A stretch of DNA of 64,000 nt from an uncultured Bryobacterales bacterium (GTDB lineage Bacteria > Acidobacteriota > Terriglobia > Bryobacterales > UBA6623). The DNA lies in contig CATOTH010000009.1 in the NCBI GenBank assembly GCA_951813065.1, positions 434,001 to 498,000 on the forward strand, in the 5' to 3' direction. The first letter of the stretch is position 1. Every line of letters begins with the position of its first letter. This document shows, piece after piece, positions 52,181 through 61,847 of the stretch. Below the pieces are notes generated by a model. The model was not told the origin of the DNA. It did no database searches and saw only the letters and a program-made list of their open reading frames with translations. Position numbers and translations under genes: made by a program.

Positions 52181-53509
52181 TCATGAGGCGGTATCTGCAA
52201 CCGCAGCCCGAGAAAGAGCCGGCTCCCGCGATTCGGTCCCGGCGTGTCTGGTGACACCTGGGGTTGCTTCTCCCCCGGCCTTGCGCAGAAGCCGTCTTTC
52301 GCGATGATCAAGATCCTTTGAAGGGGCGTGGATCTGTGCGCTACGAGTCATTTCAAGGGCGGTTTGGAGGTCCTTCTCCTTGTGCTCGTAGTGCTTGGCA
52401 AGCTGCTCGAAGGCCGAGGCTCGATATGGGTTGGCGACACGGGACAGTTCTCGCAGCAGTCGGACTTGGATTCCGCGGTTTCCGGCCTGCCCCTCAAGGC
52501 AAGCAGATTCCCAAATGGAAGCAAATACGCAGCGCGGAGGGAGCCCCGCACGGATCGCCTTGCGATAAAGATGAAGGGCGTCCTCTCGGTCGCCGTTCTT
52601 CCGCATCCAGCGTGCCAGGCCGAGCATGTCTTCCGCGTGCCGGAAGGCTGTTTCGCCAGGCTCGGCGAAGGCTGGCATGAGGACTGCCCCTAGGCACGCC
52701 AGGGAGACCAGGTCCAGTATGTTGTGACTGAACACGGGCCGCAGCCCGGCGGGGTTCCCTGTGCGTAGGAAGTTGAAATACCGGTGTGGAATCAGTGCTC
52801 CCGCGACATCGTCGTGGCGCTCAAACCCGAGCACCTCCGATTCCAGGGTGCCCATCCGGCAGTTACTCATCCTCTCGCTCCATATGCGACGAGCTGGATG
52901 GAGCAGATCGACATGGAGAAGTCTTCCCATAGGGCTGGCCTGGCGCTTCAGCCTGTAGCGGGTCTCAAGGAGCGGGACATCATACGATTTGCCGTTGTAC
53001 GTGATGAGTGCGTCGTAGTGGTTCAAGCATTCCGAGAGTGCGTCCAGCATGGCCGACTCCTCGTCGTAGTCGCGCATGAAGAAGAGTCGCACGCGAAAGC
53101 CGTCGGTCTCGATCGTCCCCACACCAACCAGGAATGCGCACGTCCCCGTTCCACCCGCCAGCCCGGTAGTCTCGGTATCGAGGAACGCCCAGTGCCTTGG
53201 GCCAATAGGCTGCGCTTCGCTGTCGGAAATGTTTGTCAGCCAGTTCCCTGGAATCAACTGCAGATCACCAACCCGGATGTTGCCATGCATGCGGTCGTTC
53301 GGGACCATGTGCTCTTGCATCAAGAAGCGGCCTAGGGAGCCTTGGCGCTCTTTACCCTCGAGGTGAAACTCTCCGTGACGGGATGATGCAGACGGCCGCT
53401 CCCGTGGCGCGGCGTCTCCCGCCGGTTCACGGTTGTCAATCGCACGCTCGGCCGCAACGTTGATGCGCCGTCGCAACTGGTCGATGTCTCCTTGGGTTAT
53501 GCGCCGCAT
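52181..53509 (-). CDS. mrfB: Mitomycin repair exonuclease MrfB (YprB), RNase H-like
   Basis: 442 residues. DEDD exonuclease that acts with the helicase MrfA in B. subtilis to remove mitomycin C lesions. RNase H-like domain at about 105-280: WAFLDTETTGLAGGTGTCAF (first D and E), FFMRDYDEESAMLDALSECL, YDALITYNGKSYDVPLLETR (third acidic residue), CRMGTLESEVLGFERHDDVA and SHNILDLVSLACLG (last Asp). The remainder is tetratricopeptide-like (LARWMRKNGDREDALHLYRK, RELSRVANPYRASAFEQLAK). The start codon is 20 bases after the mrfA stop, same strand. The insertion sequence lies beyond the 3' end of mrfB. Confidence 0.9.
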   Translation of the reverse strand: MRRITQGDIDQLRRRINVAAERAIDNREPAGDAAPRERPSASSRHGEFHLEGKERQGSLGRFLMQEHMVPNDRMHGNIRVGDLQLIPGNWLTNISDSEAQPIGPRHWAFLDTETTGLAGGTGTCAFLVGVGTIETDGFRVRLFFMRDYDEESAMLDALSECLNHYDALITYNGKSYDVPLLETRYRLKRQASPMGRLLHVDLLHPARRIWSERMSNCRMGTLESEVLGFERHDDVAGALIPHRYFNFLRTGNPAGLRPVFSHNILDLVSLACLGAVLMPAFAEPGETAFRHAEDMLGLARWMRKNGDREDALHLYRKAIRAGLPPRCVFASIWESACLEGQAGNRGIQVRLLRELSRVANPYRASAFEQLAKHYEHKEKDLQTALEMTRSAQIHAPSKDLDHRERRLLRKAGGEATPGVTRHAGTESREPALSRAAVADTAS

Positions 53510-53529
53510 CTGGTCCTCGCTGCAAGCGG

Positions 53530-55908
53530 TCAGGCGGCTTCCTGTTGCTGATGCTCGGAGGTCAGCGCGGCCAGCAACTGGAGCGCCACATCCTTTGCTT
53601 TTTCGCCGACCTCACCAGGCGCTCCCACGCATCTAGGGCACCCGCCTGCACAACGGCACCCTTCGATGAGTTCACGAGCCATGCAAACGAGTGATCCACG
53701 CATCCGGAACAGTGGTTCGCTCTGGCCGATTCCACCCGGGAAGTTGTCATAGAGGAAGATCTCCGGACATAGCAATGCCTCGGATTCGTCCTTGCTGCTT
53801 GATGTTGATACTCCCAGATCACGCGGATCGCACATCAAGAGCACTGCCCCGACCGTGCGCAGCACGTTCCCGAGCCCCACGAGTCCATCGCGGGTCTCGG
53901 TCGTCGTGTAGGGCAGGGAAGCGAGCGAAGCCGCCGGGAACAGAAGCCAGAACGCTGTGGTGTGCATCTCCTGCTCCGGCATTGAGAGCTTGCCGTCGCC
54001 GACATTCTCATTGGTGTGAAAGCGAATCTTCTTGAAACCGACGACTCGGCTTGTGATGCGGACTTCGCCGTGGCTTGCCAGCGAAGCTCCGAGAGAGTCA
54101 TCATCGAAACCCTCAAGCCGCTCGACCTGGGTGTGTTCGACCGCATCCGTATAGTAGCCGCACTCGACCCTGCGGACGTACGCCTTGCGTTCCTTAAAGT
54201 CCAGACTGTCCACGTGGAACAGCTGGCCCTCGTGAAGATAGATCGCCTTTTCGTGCAGTGTCGTAAGAGCGGCCGGAAATGCGACCTCTCCGATTACCCT
54301 CGAGCCTCCGCTGATGTCAATCACGACGAAATTGTCACTAGTGACCTTGCGGAGGCTGATGGCGTCCGCCGGATAGGCCTCCGATGTCCAGTGCCACGCC
54401 CCGCCGGCGTGGTGGAGAACCCCGGTTTCCTCCAGGAAGGCGCACATCTCGCCAGTGTCGTGCGGACCGAAGCGCTCGTCCTCGTGGATCGGCAGTTCGA
54501 ACGCCGCGCATTTCAAGTGGCTAACCAGAATCTCGAGGTTGTCCGGATTCACATGCGCATGTTCGGGTGAGCCGTCGAAGAAGTACTCCGGGTGCTCGAT
54601 TACGTACTGGTCGAGAGGGGCGGACGAAGCGACGAGAACGGTTACAGAAGCCGCGCTACGTCGTCCGGCCCGCCCGGCTCGCTGCCAGGTTGACGCGATC
54701 GAGCCAGGGTAGCCCGCCAGCACGACTGCGTCGAGCGAGCCGATGTCGATTCCGAGTTCCAGGGCATTGGTGGCTACGACTCCGTGAACCTCTCCGTCGC
54801 GGAGCTGGCGCTCGATCTCGCGCCTCTCTCGTGGAAGATAGCCGCCACGGTAGCCACGGACGGCTGCTACCCCGCCCGGGGGCCTGCCGACCGATTCCTT
54901 GAGGTATCGCGTGAGGATCTCGGTCACCAGGCGGCTGTTGGCGAATACAAGGGTCTGACGGCCTCGCTCGAGGAAGGACTCCGCCAGGCGCCGCGCCTCG
55001 TTGACGTAGCTGCGCCTGATGCCCAGCTGCGCGTTCACGACGGGCGGGTTGTAGAAGACGAAGAACTTCTCTCCGCGCGGGGCTCCGTTGTCATCGACCA
55101 GCTCGAATTGCTCTTCGCAGAGGCTCTGGGCGAGCTCTTTGGGATTCGCGATGGTGGCCGAGCAGCAAATGAACTGGGGGTTGGAGCCGTAAAAGGCCGC
55201 GATGCGCTTGAGACGCCGCAAGACATTTGCCAGATGGCTTCCGAAGACGCCGCGGTAAGCGTGCAGCTCGTCAATGATCACGTACTGCAGGTGCTCGAAG
55301 AAGCGCGCCCAGCGCGTGTGGTGCGGCAGCACTCCGGAGTGAAGCATGTCGGGATTGCTGAGCACGACATTGGCGCGGCGCCGAATTGCCCTGCGGGCGT
55401 CGGATGGCGTGTCTCCGTCATACGTGAAGGCTCGGATGTCGGAGCCAAGGGCGGCACCGAGGCGGTTGAACTCTTCGAGTTGGTCTACGGCCAGGGCCTT
55501 GGTCGGAAACAGGTAGAGCGCGCAGGCTGAAGGATCAGAGGCCAGCGCGTTCAGGACCGGCAAGTTGTAGCAAAGCGTCTTGCCACTGGCAGTCGGCGTG
55601 ACGATAACGGCATGCTTTCCGCTCGCGATGCGGTCCCAGCTTTGGGCCTGATGCGAGTAGAGCGTCTCAATACCCTTGGATGCAAGCGCTTCACGCAGGC
55701 GGTCATCGATCGCTTTCGGGAAGTCAACCCAGCGTGCCTCGCGCGCCGGCAGCTTCCTGATCGTCGGGACTGGCGAATCAGTGCGTCGATGCAATGCCTC
55801 GAATCGCTCGATCATGCCATGGAGCGAGTTGTCGGGCGGAGAGATCGGCGCGAGGCCTTTTCGTCGACCCCGGACTGCTGGGTATTCTGGATCGAGGTTT
55901 TGATTCAT
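53530..55908 (-). CDS. mrfA: MrfA (YprA) DEXH-box helicase with DUF1998 cysteine signature
   Basis: 792 residues. ATP-dependent 3'-5' helicase for DNA repair with MrfB. Helicase motifs: SHQAQSWDRIASGKHAVIVT, TPTASGKTLCYNL (Walker A), FPTKALAVDQLEEF, SNPDMLHSGVLPHHTRWARF, VIIDELHAYRGVFGSHLAN (DEXH box, DELH), CCSATIANP, RQTLVFANSRLVTEI, VVATNALELGIDIGSLDAVV and WQRAGRAGR. The C-terminal DUF1998 domain contains CRCAGGCPRCVGAP, the four-cysteine zinc site known in MrfA. The ATG has no strong ribosome site. Confidence 0.93.
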   Translation of the reverse strand: MNQNLDPEYPAVRGRRKGLAPISPPDNSLHGMIERFEALHRRTDSPVPTIRKLPAREARWVDFPKAIDDRLREALASKGIETLYSHQAQSWDRIASGKHAVIVTPTASGKTLCYNLPVLNALASDPSACALYLFPTKALAVDQLEEFNRLGAALGSDIRAFTYDGDTPSDARRAIRRRANVVLSNPDMLHSGVLPHHTRWARFFEHLQYVIIDELHAYRGVFGSHLANVLRRLKRIAAFYGSNPQFICCSATIANPKELAQSLCEEQFELVDDNGAPRGEKFFVFYNPPVVNAQLGIRRSYVNEARRLAESFLERGRQTLVFANSRLVTEILTRYLKESVGRPPGGVAAVRGYRGGYLPRERREIERQLRDGEVHGVVATNALELGIDIGSLDAVVLAGYPGSIASTWQRAGRAGRRSAASVTVLVASSAPLDQYVIEHPEYFFDGSPEHAHVNPDNLEILVSHLKCAAFELPIHEDERFGPHDTGEMCAFLEETGVLHHAGGAWHWTSEAYPADAISLRKVTSDNFVVIDISGGSRVIGEVAFPAALTTLHEKAIYLHEGQLFHVDSLDFKERKAYVRRVECGYYTDAVEHTQVERLEGFDDDSLGASLASHGEVRITSRVVGFKKIRFHTNENVGDGKLSMPEQEMHTTAFWLLFPAASLASLPYTTTETRDGLVGLGNVLRTVGAVLLMCDPRDLGVSTSSSKDESEALLCPEIFLYDNFPGGIGQSEPLFRMRGSLVCMARELIEGCRCAGGCPRCVGAPGEVGEKAKDVALQLLAALTSEHQQQEAA

Positions 55909-56323
55909 GGATGTTGCCCCTGTTTGCGATTCAATTTCTACGATATTCGTGTTTTGAAATCAGTTTGTTCTTAATATATTCTCACACGGCCAGCATTGTA
56001 GTCAAGGCATCCTGCACGTCTCGGGGCGATCGACCTCCAATTTGCCGAGTCGATCCACGCGGCAGGTGCTGTTCGCCCAGCAGCCGGCCATCCCGGTAGA
56101 TCACGGTTTGCCCAGATCGGGCTCGCCGTCGGCGCGATTTAGTCGGATCGCAGCGTGAGCGTCGAGCCACCTCTGGTATCGCAATACGCGCGAATCGCGC
56201 AGGGGATTCTTGGATCTTTTTGAGAGGTTGGTTGCGACGCTCCGGCCGGGTGCGCCATGGGGGCACTTCGGCGCTCGATCTGGTTGCATGCGTTCCAAGC
56301 GCTGTCTTTGCCTCGCTCAGCGC
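55909..56323. other. Intergenic with a possible eroded small ORF
   Basis: About 415 bases. The first 75 are AT-rich (aatttctacgatattcgtg) and probably hold the mrfA promoter. A minus-strand frame (55982-56266) ends in a protein-like stretch (QTVIYRDGRLLGEQHLPRGS, RQIGGRSPRDVQDALTTMLA), but its N-terminal half is arginine-rich nonsense; it may be a gene relic. No function recognised. Confidence 0.3.
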
Positions 56324-56329
56324 TACAAT
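56324..56329 (+). promoter_or_regulatory. TACAAT -10 box, leaderless spacing
   Basis: TACAAT followed by nine bases and TTG 56339. This spacing, seen repeatedly in the window, is why the TTG is chosen as start of the ThuA-like gene. Confidence 0.45.
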
Positions 56330-56338
56330 CTCAACATC

Positions 56339-57295
56339 TTGATCGGCAGCACCGCCCGCTATGACAGAACTTGCCCAAGATCTTGGCCATCTCTGCTTCT
56401 GGCTGCGATCGGCCTGTTGCTAGACGTGAGCCCCGGTGTGGCTCAGCAAACCATGTCTGGACCTCGAATCAAAGCCCTCATCGTCGACGGGTTCAGCAAT
56501 CACGACTGGCGCAAGACGACTGCCTTCATCGCGTCGACTCTTACCGAGACCGGCATGTTTGCGGTCGATGTCACGACGACCCCCGAAGAACCGGACGATC
56601 CGGGTTGGGTACGATGGCGCCCGAAATTCTCCGACTATGCCGTTGTCATTCTCAACTGGAACAATGTTCGTCACCCCGAGATTCGTTGGCCGCGGCCCGT
56701 CGAACACGCGGTGGAGACTTACGTGCAGGGCGGGGGCGGTCTGCTCGTCTTTCATTCCGCGAACAATGCATTCTCACACTGGCCCGAATACGACCGCATG
56801 ATCGGACTTGGCTGGCGTGACAAGCACCATGGCGTCGCATTGCAGCTCGATGCCGACGGTAATATCCGGAGGATTCCACCCGGCGAGGGCGAAAGGACCA
56901 GTCATGGCCCGCGTCAGGACACGATCGTGATTCAACTCGACGACCACCCAATCACACTCGGCACCCCAAAACGATGGATCACACCCGATATCGAGGTTTA
57001 CACCTACGCACGGGGTCCTGCCGAACAACTCACCGTCCTTACTTATGGTCGTCACATCGCAACCGACAGTTATTGGCCGCTTGAATGGGTTGTGTCTTAC
57101 GGCCAGGGGCGGGTCTATAGCTCGTCGTTCGGGCACATCTGGAAGAGCGACAGCGGAATCCCCGACCGTGTGCGCTGCATGGGTTTCCAAACAAGCCTGA
57201 TCCGCGCGGCGGAGTGGCTTGCGAGCGGCACTGTCAGTTACCCGGTGCCGGCTGATTTCCCGAGCGAGCACTCCATCGCCCTACGAAGTCGCTGA
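56339..57295 (+). CDS. Secreted ThuA-like (trehalose-utilisation) domain protein
   Basis: About 318 residues from TTG 56339; ATG 56288 is the other option. Signal peptide (PSLLLAAIGLLLDVSPGVAQ). ThuA fold, related to class I glutamine amidotransferases but without the catalytic cysteine: IKALIVDGFSNHDWRKTTAF, VDVTTTPEEPDDPGWVRWRP, YAVVILNWNNVRHPEIRW, VQGGGGLLVFHSANNAFSHW, LGWRDKHHGVALQLDADG, DDHPITLGTPKRWITPDIEV, and a C-terminal EWVVSYGQGRVYSSSFGHIW. Homologues are often involved in trehalose or keto-sugar metabolism; others have no known role. Immediately upstream of the propeller-PHP gene on the same strand. Confidence 0.88.
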   Translation: MIGSTARYDRTCPRSWPSLLLAAIGLLLDVSPGVAQQTMSGPRIKALIVDGFSNHDWRKTTAFIASTLTETGMFAVDVTTTPEEPDDPGWVRWRPKFSDYAVVILNWNNVRHPEIRWPRPVEHAVETYVQGGGGLLVFHSANNAFSHWPEYDRMIGLGWRDKHHGVALQLDADGNIRRIPPGEGERTSHGPRQDTIVIQLDDHPITLGTPKRWITPDIEVYTYARGPAEQLTVLTYGRHIATDSYWPLEWVVSYGQGRVYSSSFGHIWKSDSGIPDRVRCMGFQTSLIRAAEWLASGTVSYPVPADFPSEHSIALRSR

Positions 57296-57384
57296 TCGTC
57301 GGGCAGCCTTCTCCGCCCACGGCCTTTGATGTGAGCCGCGTCTGGATTCGGGTCACCGCTCACCGAATGCAATACCATCGGACC

Positions 57385-60375
57385 ATGGATTCGGAGAGAT
57401 TTGGTTCTGCGCGATCACCACGGGGCATCCTCTTGGCTTGCCTGCTTGCGGCTTGGTTTTCGAGCGCGAGTGCGCAGCCGGCATTCAAGATCACGTTCGC
57501 GGCTCAAAGCCAAAACCACGGACGGGTCTGGAACGGAGGTGTCGATGATGCCTCGCGGTTGCGTGGGATGCTTGGCTGGCACCTTCATGACGACGATCGC
57601 CTGCGACCGCCATCGCGTTGGGACGTGATGACGCAATCGGTGGGCGGCGACGTGGCTTCTCCCGGTGTGATCTTGACGCTGAACGGACCCGAATCGCTTC
57701 CGTTCACCTTTTTCACCAGAATCGGTGACACGACCTTCGTGCCGGCCGAAGTTCCCTACGGCGAGGTTTACTACCCGCCTGGATTACGCGGCGACATCGC
57801 CATCGAGCGCGTGCCGCACCCGATCGTTGTCTCGGGTCAGCAGACCGAGAGCGACGATCCGGCCATGATTCGTACTAGGTCGGGTGAGTATTGGCTCGCG
57901 TGGGTTGCCTATCGCACTGTCGAGCGTGACGGCTATTACCTGAAAGGGGCGGACCGGGTGATGGCCGCCTGGAGCGAGGACGGAGTCCGGTGGTCGGAAC
58001 CGTCGGCGGTCACTTCCATGGGAGACCACTTCCGGGTTGCGCTGGGGGAAGATGCGCACGGCCGCATTTGGTGCGTGTATTCGCGTCAAGAGGCCTTGGG
58101 CAGCGGTAACTTCGACCTGTATGCGAAGAGCTTAGAGCACGGGCGGTGGTCGGATGCCGTACGGCTGACCGAGGACCCGCGACCGGATGCGTTCCATCGG
58201 GTCGCAGCGACCGGTGATGGGGAACTGTACTTGGTCTGGGCCGGTTTCCGCGACTCCCCGGACGGCGGCCCGCCACAAAGCGACATCCTCTTGCGACGCT
58301 TTGACGGTTCCGCATGGGGGCCGGAAGTGCCTATCACGGATTCCCCGGAGGACGATTGGGAGCCGGCTGTGGCAACGGACTCGGCGGGCCGGGCGTGGAT
58401 CGCTTGGGATTCATACCGATCGACCGGCGGCTACGACTTGCTGCTCCGGTCGGCAACCGCGGAAGATGAAGGCCCGCTCGTGGAACTGTCAGCGAGCCCG
58501 TACTCGGAGATGCGAGCCGATGTCGCAGTCGATCGGGCCGACAGGGTTTGGGTTGCTTGGGAGGAAGGCGCCCCGAACTGGGGCAAGGACTACGGCTACC
58601 GGAATCCGCGCCACAGAATCAATCTCAAACAGGGTGCCCTGTTGTACGACGCGCAGAACGCAAGGCCCCCACGAGTGGCCGTGCTGGAGGACGGTCAATG
58701 GCTGCGGCCGAGAGAGGCGTTGCCGGGTTCTGTTCCGAAATTCCTGAGGCCGGGTCTGTTCCAGAATCCCCGTTTGGCCGTGGACGGCGAGGGCAATGCG
58801 TGGGTGGTGATGCGACACCAGTGGCGCGGTGCCGGGCGCTGGGGAGGACATTTATTCGACTCCTACGCCACCACATGGGCAGACGGGGGGTGGATCTCCC
58901 CGGTTCTGCTACCGGGGAGCACCGGGAGGCAGGACACGCTCGTCGCGACCGCTCCGGCACCCGATGGATCGATCGTCGCGGCCGTGGTCGGCGATGGTCG
59001 CAGGCTGCCGGTAGGATTGCCGAAACACCACGCCATCGCCGTTGTTCGGCTGGACGGGAATGCGCTGCCGGGTACGTCGAGCAGTCCTCCGCTGGTCCCG
59101 TTCGAGCCGAGCGTAGCCGAGGCATTCGTACCCACCCATCCAAACGAGGACGCGGAGATCGACGCGATCCGCGACCACAGGGTGGAACTGGACGGGTTGC
59201 CATGGAAAATCGTTCGGGGTGACCTGCACCGCCACACTGAGATCTCCATGGACGGGGCAACTGATGGCACCCTCAACGATGCCTATCGATACGCTCTCAA
59301 TGCGGCGCAGCTTGATTTTCTCGGCGTGAGCGACCACAACTACGGCCAGTGGCTCGATACTGACCAGCCGACAGACCCGCAGTCAGACAACGAGTTCCAG
59401 TTCTGGCGGACGCAGAAATCGGTCGACCTCTTCCATGTCCCGGGACGCTTCACGCCTCTCTACGGGTACGAGCGGACCACGAATTTCCCGCTCGGTCACC
59501 GCAACATCTTCCATGCGACGCGCGGGGTGTTCAGCCTGCGGGTGCCCATGTTGCACGTGCGCGACCGACCGGAACTCCTTGATTCTGATCCGCCGAAGCT
59601 GTGGGCCTACCTCAGGCGGACCGGCGGCATCGGCATTCCGCACACTTCGGCGACCTCGATGGGGACGAACTGGCAGCGGCGCGATGACGAGGTCATACCC
59701 GTCACCGAGATTTATCAGGGAGACAGGAACTCTTACGAGACACAAGGCGGTCCGAGGGCTGCCCTTCCGGACGCCCCGGGTATGGGTTCGGCGGGGCGAC
59801 CGCCGCATCAGGACGGCTTGGTCCAGAACGCGCTCGGTGTCGGGTACCGGATGGGATTCATCGCGTCCAGCGACCACCGGTCTACGCATATCTCCTACGC
59901 CAACTTGATCGTGCCGGACCGAATCACTACGCGGGCCGACTTGATTGACGCGATGCGCAATCGGAGGACATTTGCCTCCACTGACAACATTGCAGTCGAT
60001 TTCCACTCCGGAGGACAGCACCAGGGATCGGTAACCGTGGCGGCTGAGGCGCCGGTGTTCACCGCTCGGATTCGCGGCACGGCTCCGATCCTCAAGGTCG
60101 AAGTGATCAAGAACAACCGGTCGGTCTACACGCGGTCGGGTGACGGGGAGCTTGATGTCGAGTTCGAGTACCGGGATGCCGAATTCGACGACACTTCGAT
60201 GGGAGCGACAGCCACCGTCCAGGACTGGTCGCGGCCCGAAACCGGGATCCGCCCCCGGCCGGACCCCACCGAGAGCTACTACTACTTGCGAGTCATCCAG
60301 TCGTTCAGCGCCGACGAGCCCGACAAGGAAGGCGAGATCGCTTGGTCTTCTCCTATCTTCGTGACCCGCGAGTAA
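57385..60375 (+). CDS. Secreted propeller-PHP (DUF3604-type) phosphoesterase fusion
   Basis: About 996 residues from ATG 57385. Signal peptide (ARSPRGILLACLLAAWFSSA). Residues about 150-580 are beta-propeller-like with repeated Asp/Trp blade ends (GEYWLAWVAYRTVERDGYYL, GRIWCVYSRQEALGSGNFDL, DGELYLVWAGFRDSPDGGPP, GRAWIAWDSYRSTGGYDLLL, DRVWVAWEEGAPNWGKDYGY). The C-terminal 400 residues form a PHP metal-dependent domain: IVRGDLHRHTEISMDGATDG, LDFLGVSDHNYGQWLDTDQP, TPLYGYERTTNFPLGHRNIF, GGIGIPHTSATSM, FIASSDHRSTHISYANLIV. The histidine/aspartate metal ligands are intact. The fusion suggests hydrolysis of a phosphate or cyclic ester on a polymeric or surface substrate. Confidence 0.88.
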   Translation: MDSERFGSARSPRGILLACLLAAWFSSASAQPAFKITFAAQSQNHGRVWNGGVDDASRLRGMLGWHLHDDDRLRPPSRWDVMTQSVGGDVASPGVILTLNGPESLPFTFFTRIGDTTFVPAEVPYGEVYYPPGLRGDIAIERVPHPIVVSGQQTESDDPAMIRTRSGEYWLAWVAYRTVERDGYYLKGADRVMAAWSEDGVRWSEPSAVTSMGDHFRVALGEDAHGRIWCVYSRQEALGSGNFDLYAKSLEHGRWSDAVRLTEDPRPDAFHRVAATGDGELYLVWAGFRDSPDGGPPQSDILLRRFDGSAWGPEVPITDSPEDDWEPAVATDSAGRAWIAWDSYRSTGGYDLLLRSATAEDEGPLVELSASPYSEMRADVAVDRADRVWVAWEEGAPNWGKDYGYRNPRHRINLKQGALLYDAQNARPPRVAVLEDGQWLRPREALPGSVPKFLRPGLFQNPRLAVDGEGNAWVVMRHQWRGAGRWGGHLFDSYATTWADGGWISPVLLPGSTGRQDTLVATAPAPDGSIVAAVVGDGRRLPVGLPKHHAIAVVRLDGNALPGTSSSPPLVPFEPSVAEAFVPTHPNEDAEIDAIRDHRVELDGLPWKIVRGDLHRHTEISMDGATDGTLNDAYRYALNAAQLDFLGVSDHNYGQWLDTDQPTDPQSDNEFQFWRTQKSVDLFHVPGRFTPLYGYERTTNFPLGHRNIFHATRGVFSLRVPMLHVRDRPELLDSDPPKLWAYLRRTGGIGIPHTSATSMGTNWQRRDDEVIPVTEIYQGDRNSYETQGGPRAALPDAPGMGSAGRPPHQDGLVQNALGVGYRMGFIASSDHRSTHISYANLIVPDRITTRADLIDAMRNRRTFASTDNIAVDFHSGGQHQGSVTVAAEAPVFTARIRGTAPILKVEVIKNNRSVYTRSGDGELDVEFEYRDAEFDDTSMGATATVQDWSRPETGIRPRPDPTESYYYLRVIQSFSADEPDKEGEIAWSSPIFVTRE

Positions 60376-60400
60376 GGCGCTTCTTGGAAGTCGTGTCCGT

Positions 60401-61684
60401 TCAGTCGATGAGCGCCTGGTATGCCAGAGTCTGAAAGTCTTGCCGGATGTTGAGGTGCGTGTACGGGCGGATCTGCGTCATGAGAATCCCAATCACCTCG
60501 TCGTCCGGGTCGACCCAGAAGACCGTGCAGTAAGCTCCGCCCCAGCCATAGGTGCCAACAGCGCTTGGCATCCCGCTCGCGCCGAGGTCGGTTGTCACCG
60601 AGTAGCCCAGGCCGAATCCGAAGCCCGCGCCTCGCAACCAGACCGCCTTGTCGCCAGTGTGGTTGGTGGTGATCAGCCGCACGGTTCGCGGTCCGAGAAT
60701 GCGGACTCCGTCCAGTTCTCCGCCGTTCAGCATCATTTGGTGAAAGCGAAAGTAATCGGTTGTCGTCGAAACCAGACCGCCCCCTGCGCTGAAATACACA
60801 TGCGGTTCACTGACCCATCGGCTGTTTTCGTCGGGCCTCTCCGCCAGTTCGATCTTGCCTCCGGCGTCGGGCCGGTACAGGGCTGCGAACCGCGCGAGCT
60901 TCGAGCTGGGCATGTAGAAGTGTGTGTCTGTCATTCCAAGCGGAGTCAGGATCTTTTCCCGAAGATACTGGTCCAATGACATGCCCGAGATGACTTCGAT
61001 GAGTCGTCCGGCGACATCCGTTGCCGGGCCGTATTCCCACTTCGCTCCAGGCTCGAAATTGAGTGGAAGCTCCGCCAGCGCCGTGACATAGTCCCCGACT
61101 GTGCCCCCCGGCTGGCGGTTCGCACGAACTTCGTTGTAGAGCGATATCGTGATTCCTCTGTACGGATTGGGTAGGCCCGCGGTGTGGGTCAGCAAGTGTT
61201 GAAACGTGATGGGACTCGCAGCGGCGACCCGCTTGAACGGGCCGCGGGCGGAGTCCGCTGGCCCGACTGGCACGGCGACATCCATGCCGGCGAACTCTGG
61301 CAGGAACTTCGAGATCGGATCTCGAAGCTGGAAGTGACCGTTTTCCCACAGCATCATCAGAGCCACCGTGGCGATTGGCTTGGTCATCGAGGCGATCCGG
61401 AAGATCACGTCGTTCGACATCGCCGCCTGCGTCTCGGCGTCCCTGTATCCGAAGCTTCGGTGGTACACGACGTTCCCCGAACGGGCGATCAGGGCAACCA
61501 CTCCTGGCACTTCACGGCGGTCGACGTACCCCTGCAGCATTCGGTCGACGTGTTCGAGCCTTACGGACGAGAAGCCTGCGGATTCTGGCTCTCCCAGGAC
61601 CGCAGGGGCGGCCAAGGCGGCACTGGCAAGAACACTCGCGGCAACAGCGGCGGCCGCCATGAGTCGTGGGATCGCGCGGAGCAT
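60401..61684 (-). CDS. Exported serine hydrolase, class C beta-lactamase/esterase family
   Basis: 427 residues from ATG 61684, preceded by AGAGGA. Signal peptide (MAAAAVAASVLASAALAAPA). Nucleophile motif S99-M-T-K102 in IFRIASMTKPIATVALMMLW; YHRSFGYRDAETQAAMSNDV; FQHLLTHTAGLPNPYRG; second motif YGPATDVAGRLIEVISG where the usual Tyr-x-Asn has become Tyr-x-Pro; GGGLVSTTTDYFRFHQMMLN; GTYGWGGAYCTVFWVDPDDE as the third motif region. These features fit EstB-type esterases or D-stereospecific peptidases rather than resistance enzymes. Convergent with the PHP gene and divergent from the following sulfatase. Confidence 0.92.
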   Translation of the reverse strand: MLRAIPRLMAAAAVAASVLASAALAAPAVLGEPESAGFSSVRLEHVDRMLQGYVDRREVPGVVALIARSGNVVYHRSFGYRDAETQAAMSNDVIFRIASMTKPIATVALMMLWENGHFQLRDPISKFLPEFAGMDVAVPVGPADSARGPFKRVAAASPITFQHLLTHTAGLPNPYRGITISLYNEVRANRQPGGTVGDYVTALAELPLNFEPGAKWEYGPATDVAGRLIEVISGMSLDQYLREKILTPLGMTDTHFYMPSSKLARFAALYRPDAGGKIELAERPDENSRWVSEPHVYFSAGGGLVSTTTDYFRFHQMMLNGGELDGVRILGPRTVRLITTNHTGDKAVWLRGAGFGFGLGYSVTTDLGASGMPSAVGTYGWGGAYCTVFWVDPDDEVIGILMTQIRPYTHLNIRQDFQTLAYQALID

Positions 61685-61834
61685 GGATTCCTCTCTTTCG
61701 TTTGTCCCGCAGGAATGTCTCGCAGCCTTGGCGCAAGCGCGAGTGACGGCGGATCGGGGCGTATCTGTTGTACCAGACTGCGCTTCGCACTCTGCAAGCC
61801 CCGCTCGGGAAGCTAACTTCCGGCTGTGCCCGGG

Positions 61835-61840
61835 TAGAAT
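61835..61840 (+). promoter_or_regulatory. TAGAAT -10 box, leaderless spacing
   Basis: TAGAAT followed by seven bases and ATG 61848 of the sulfatase gene. Confidence 0.5.
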
Positions 61841-61847
61841 CGTGCGT

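Noticed and set aside
50612..52186. 524-codon plus-strand frame across the transposase
   Set aside because: Proline/arginine-rich translation without motifs; shadow of the GC-rich transposase gene in another frame.
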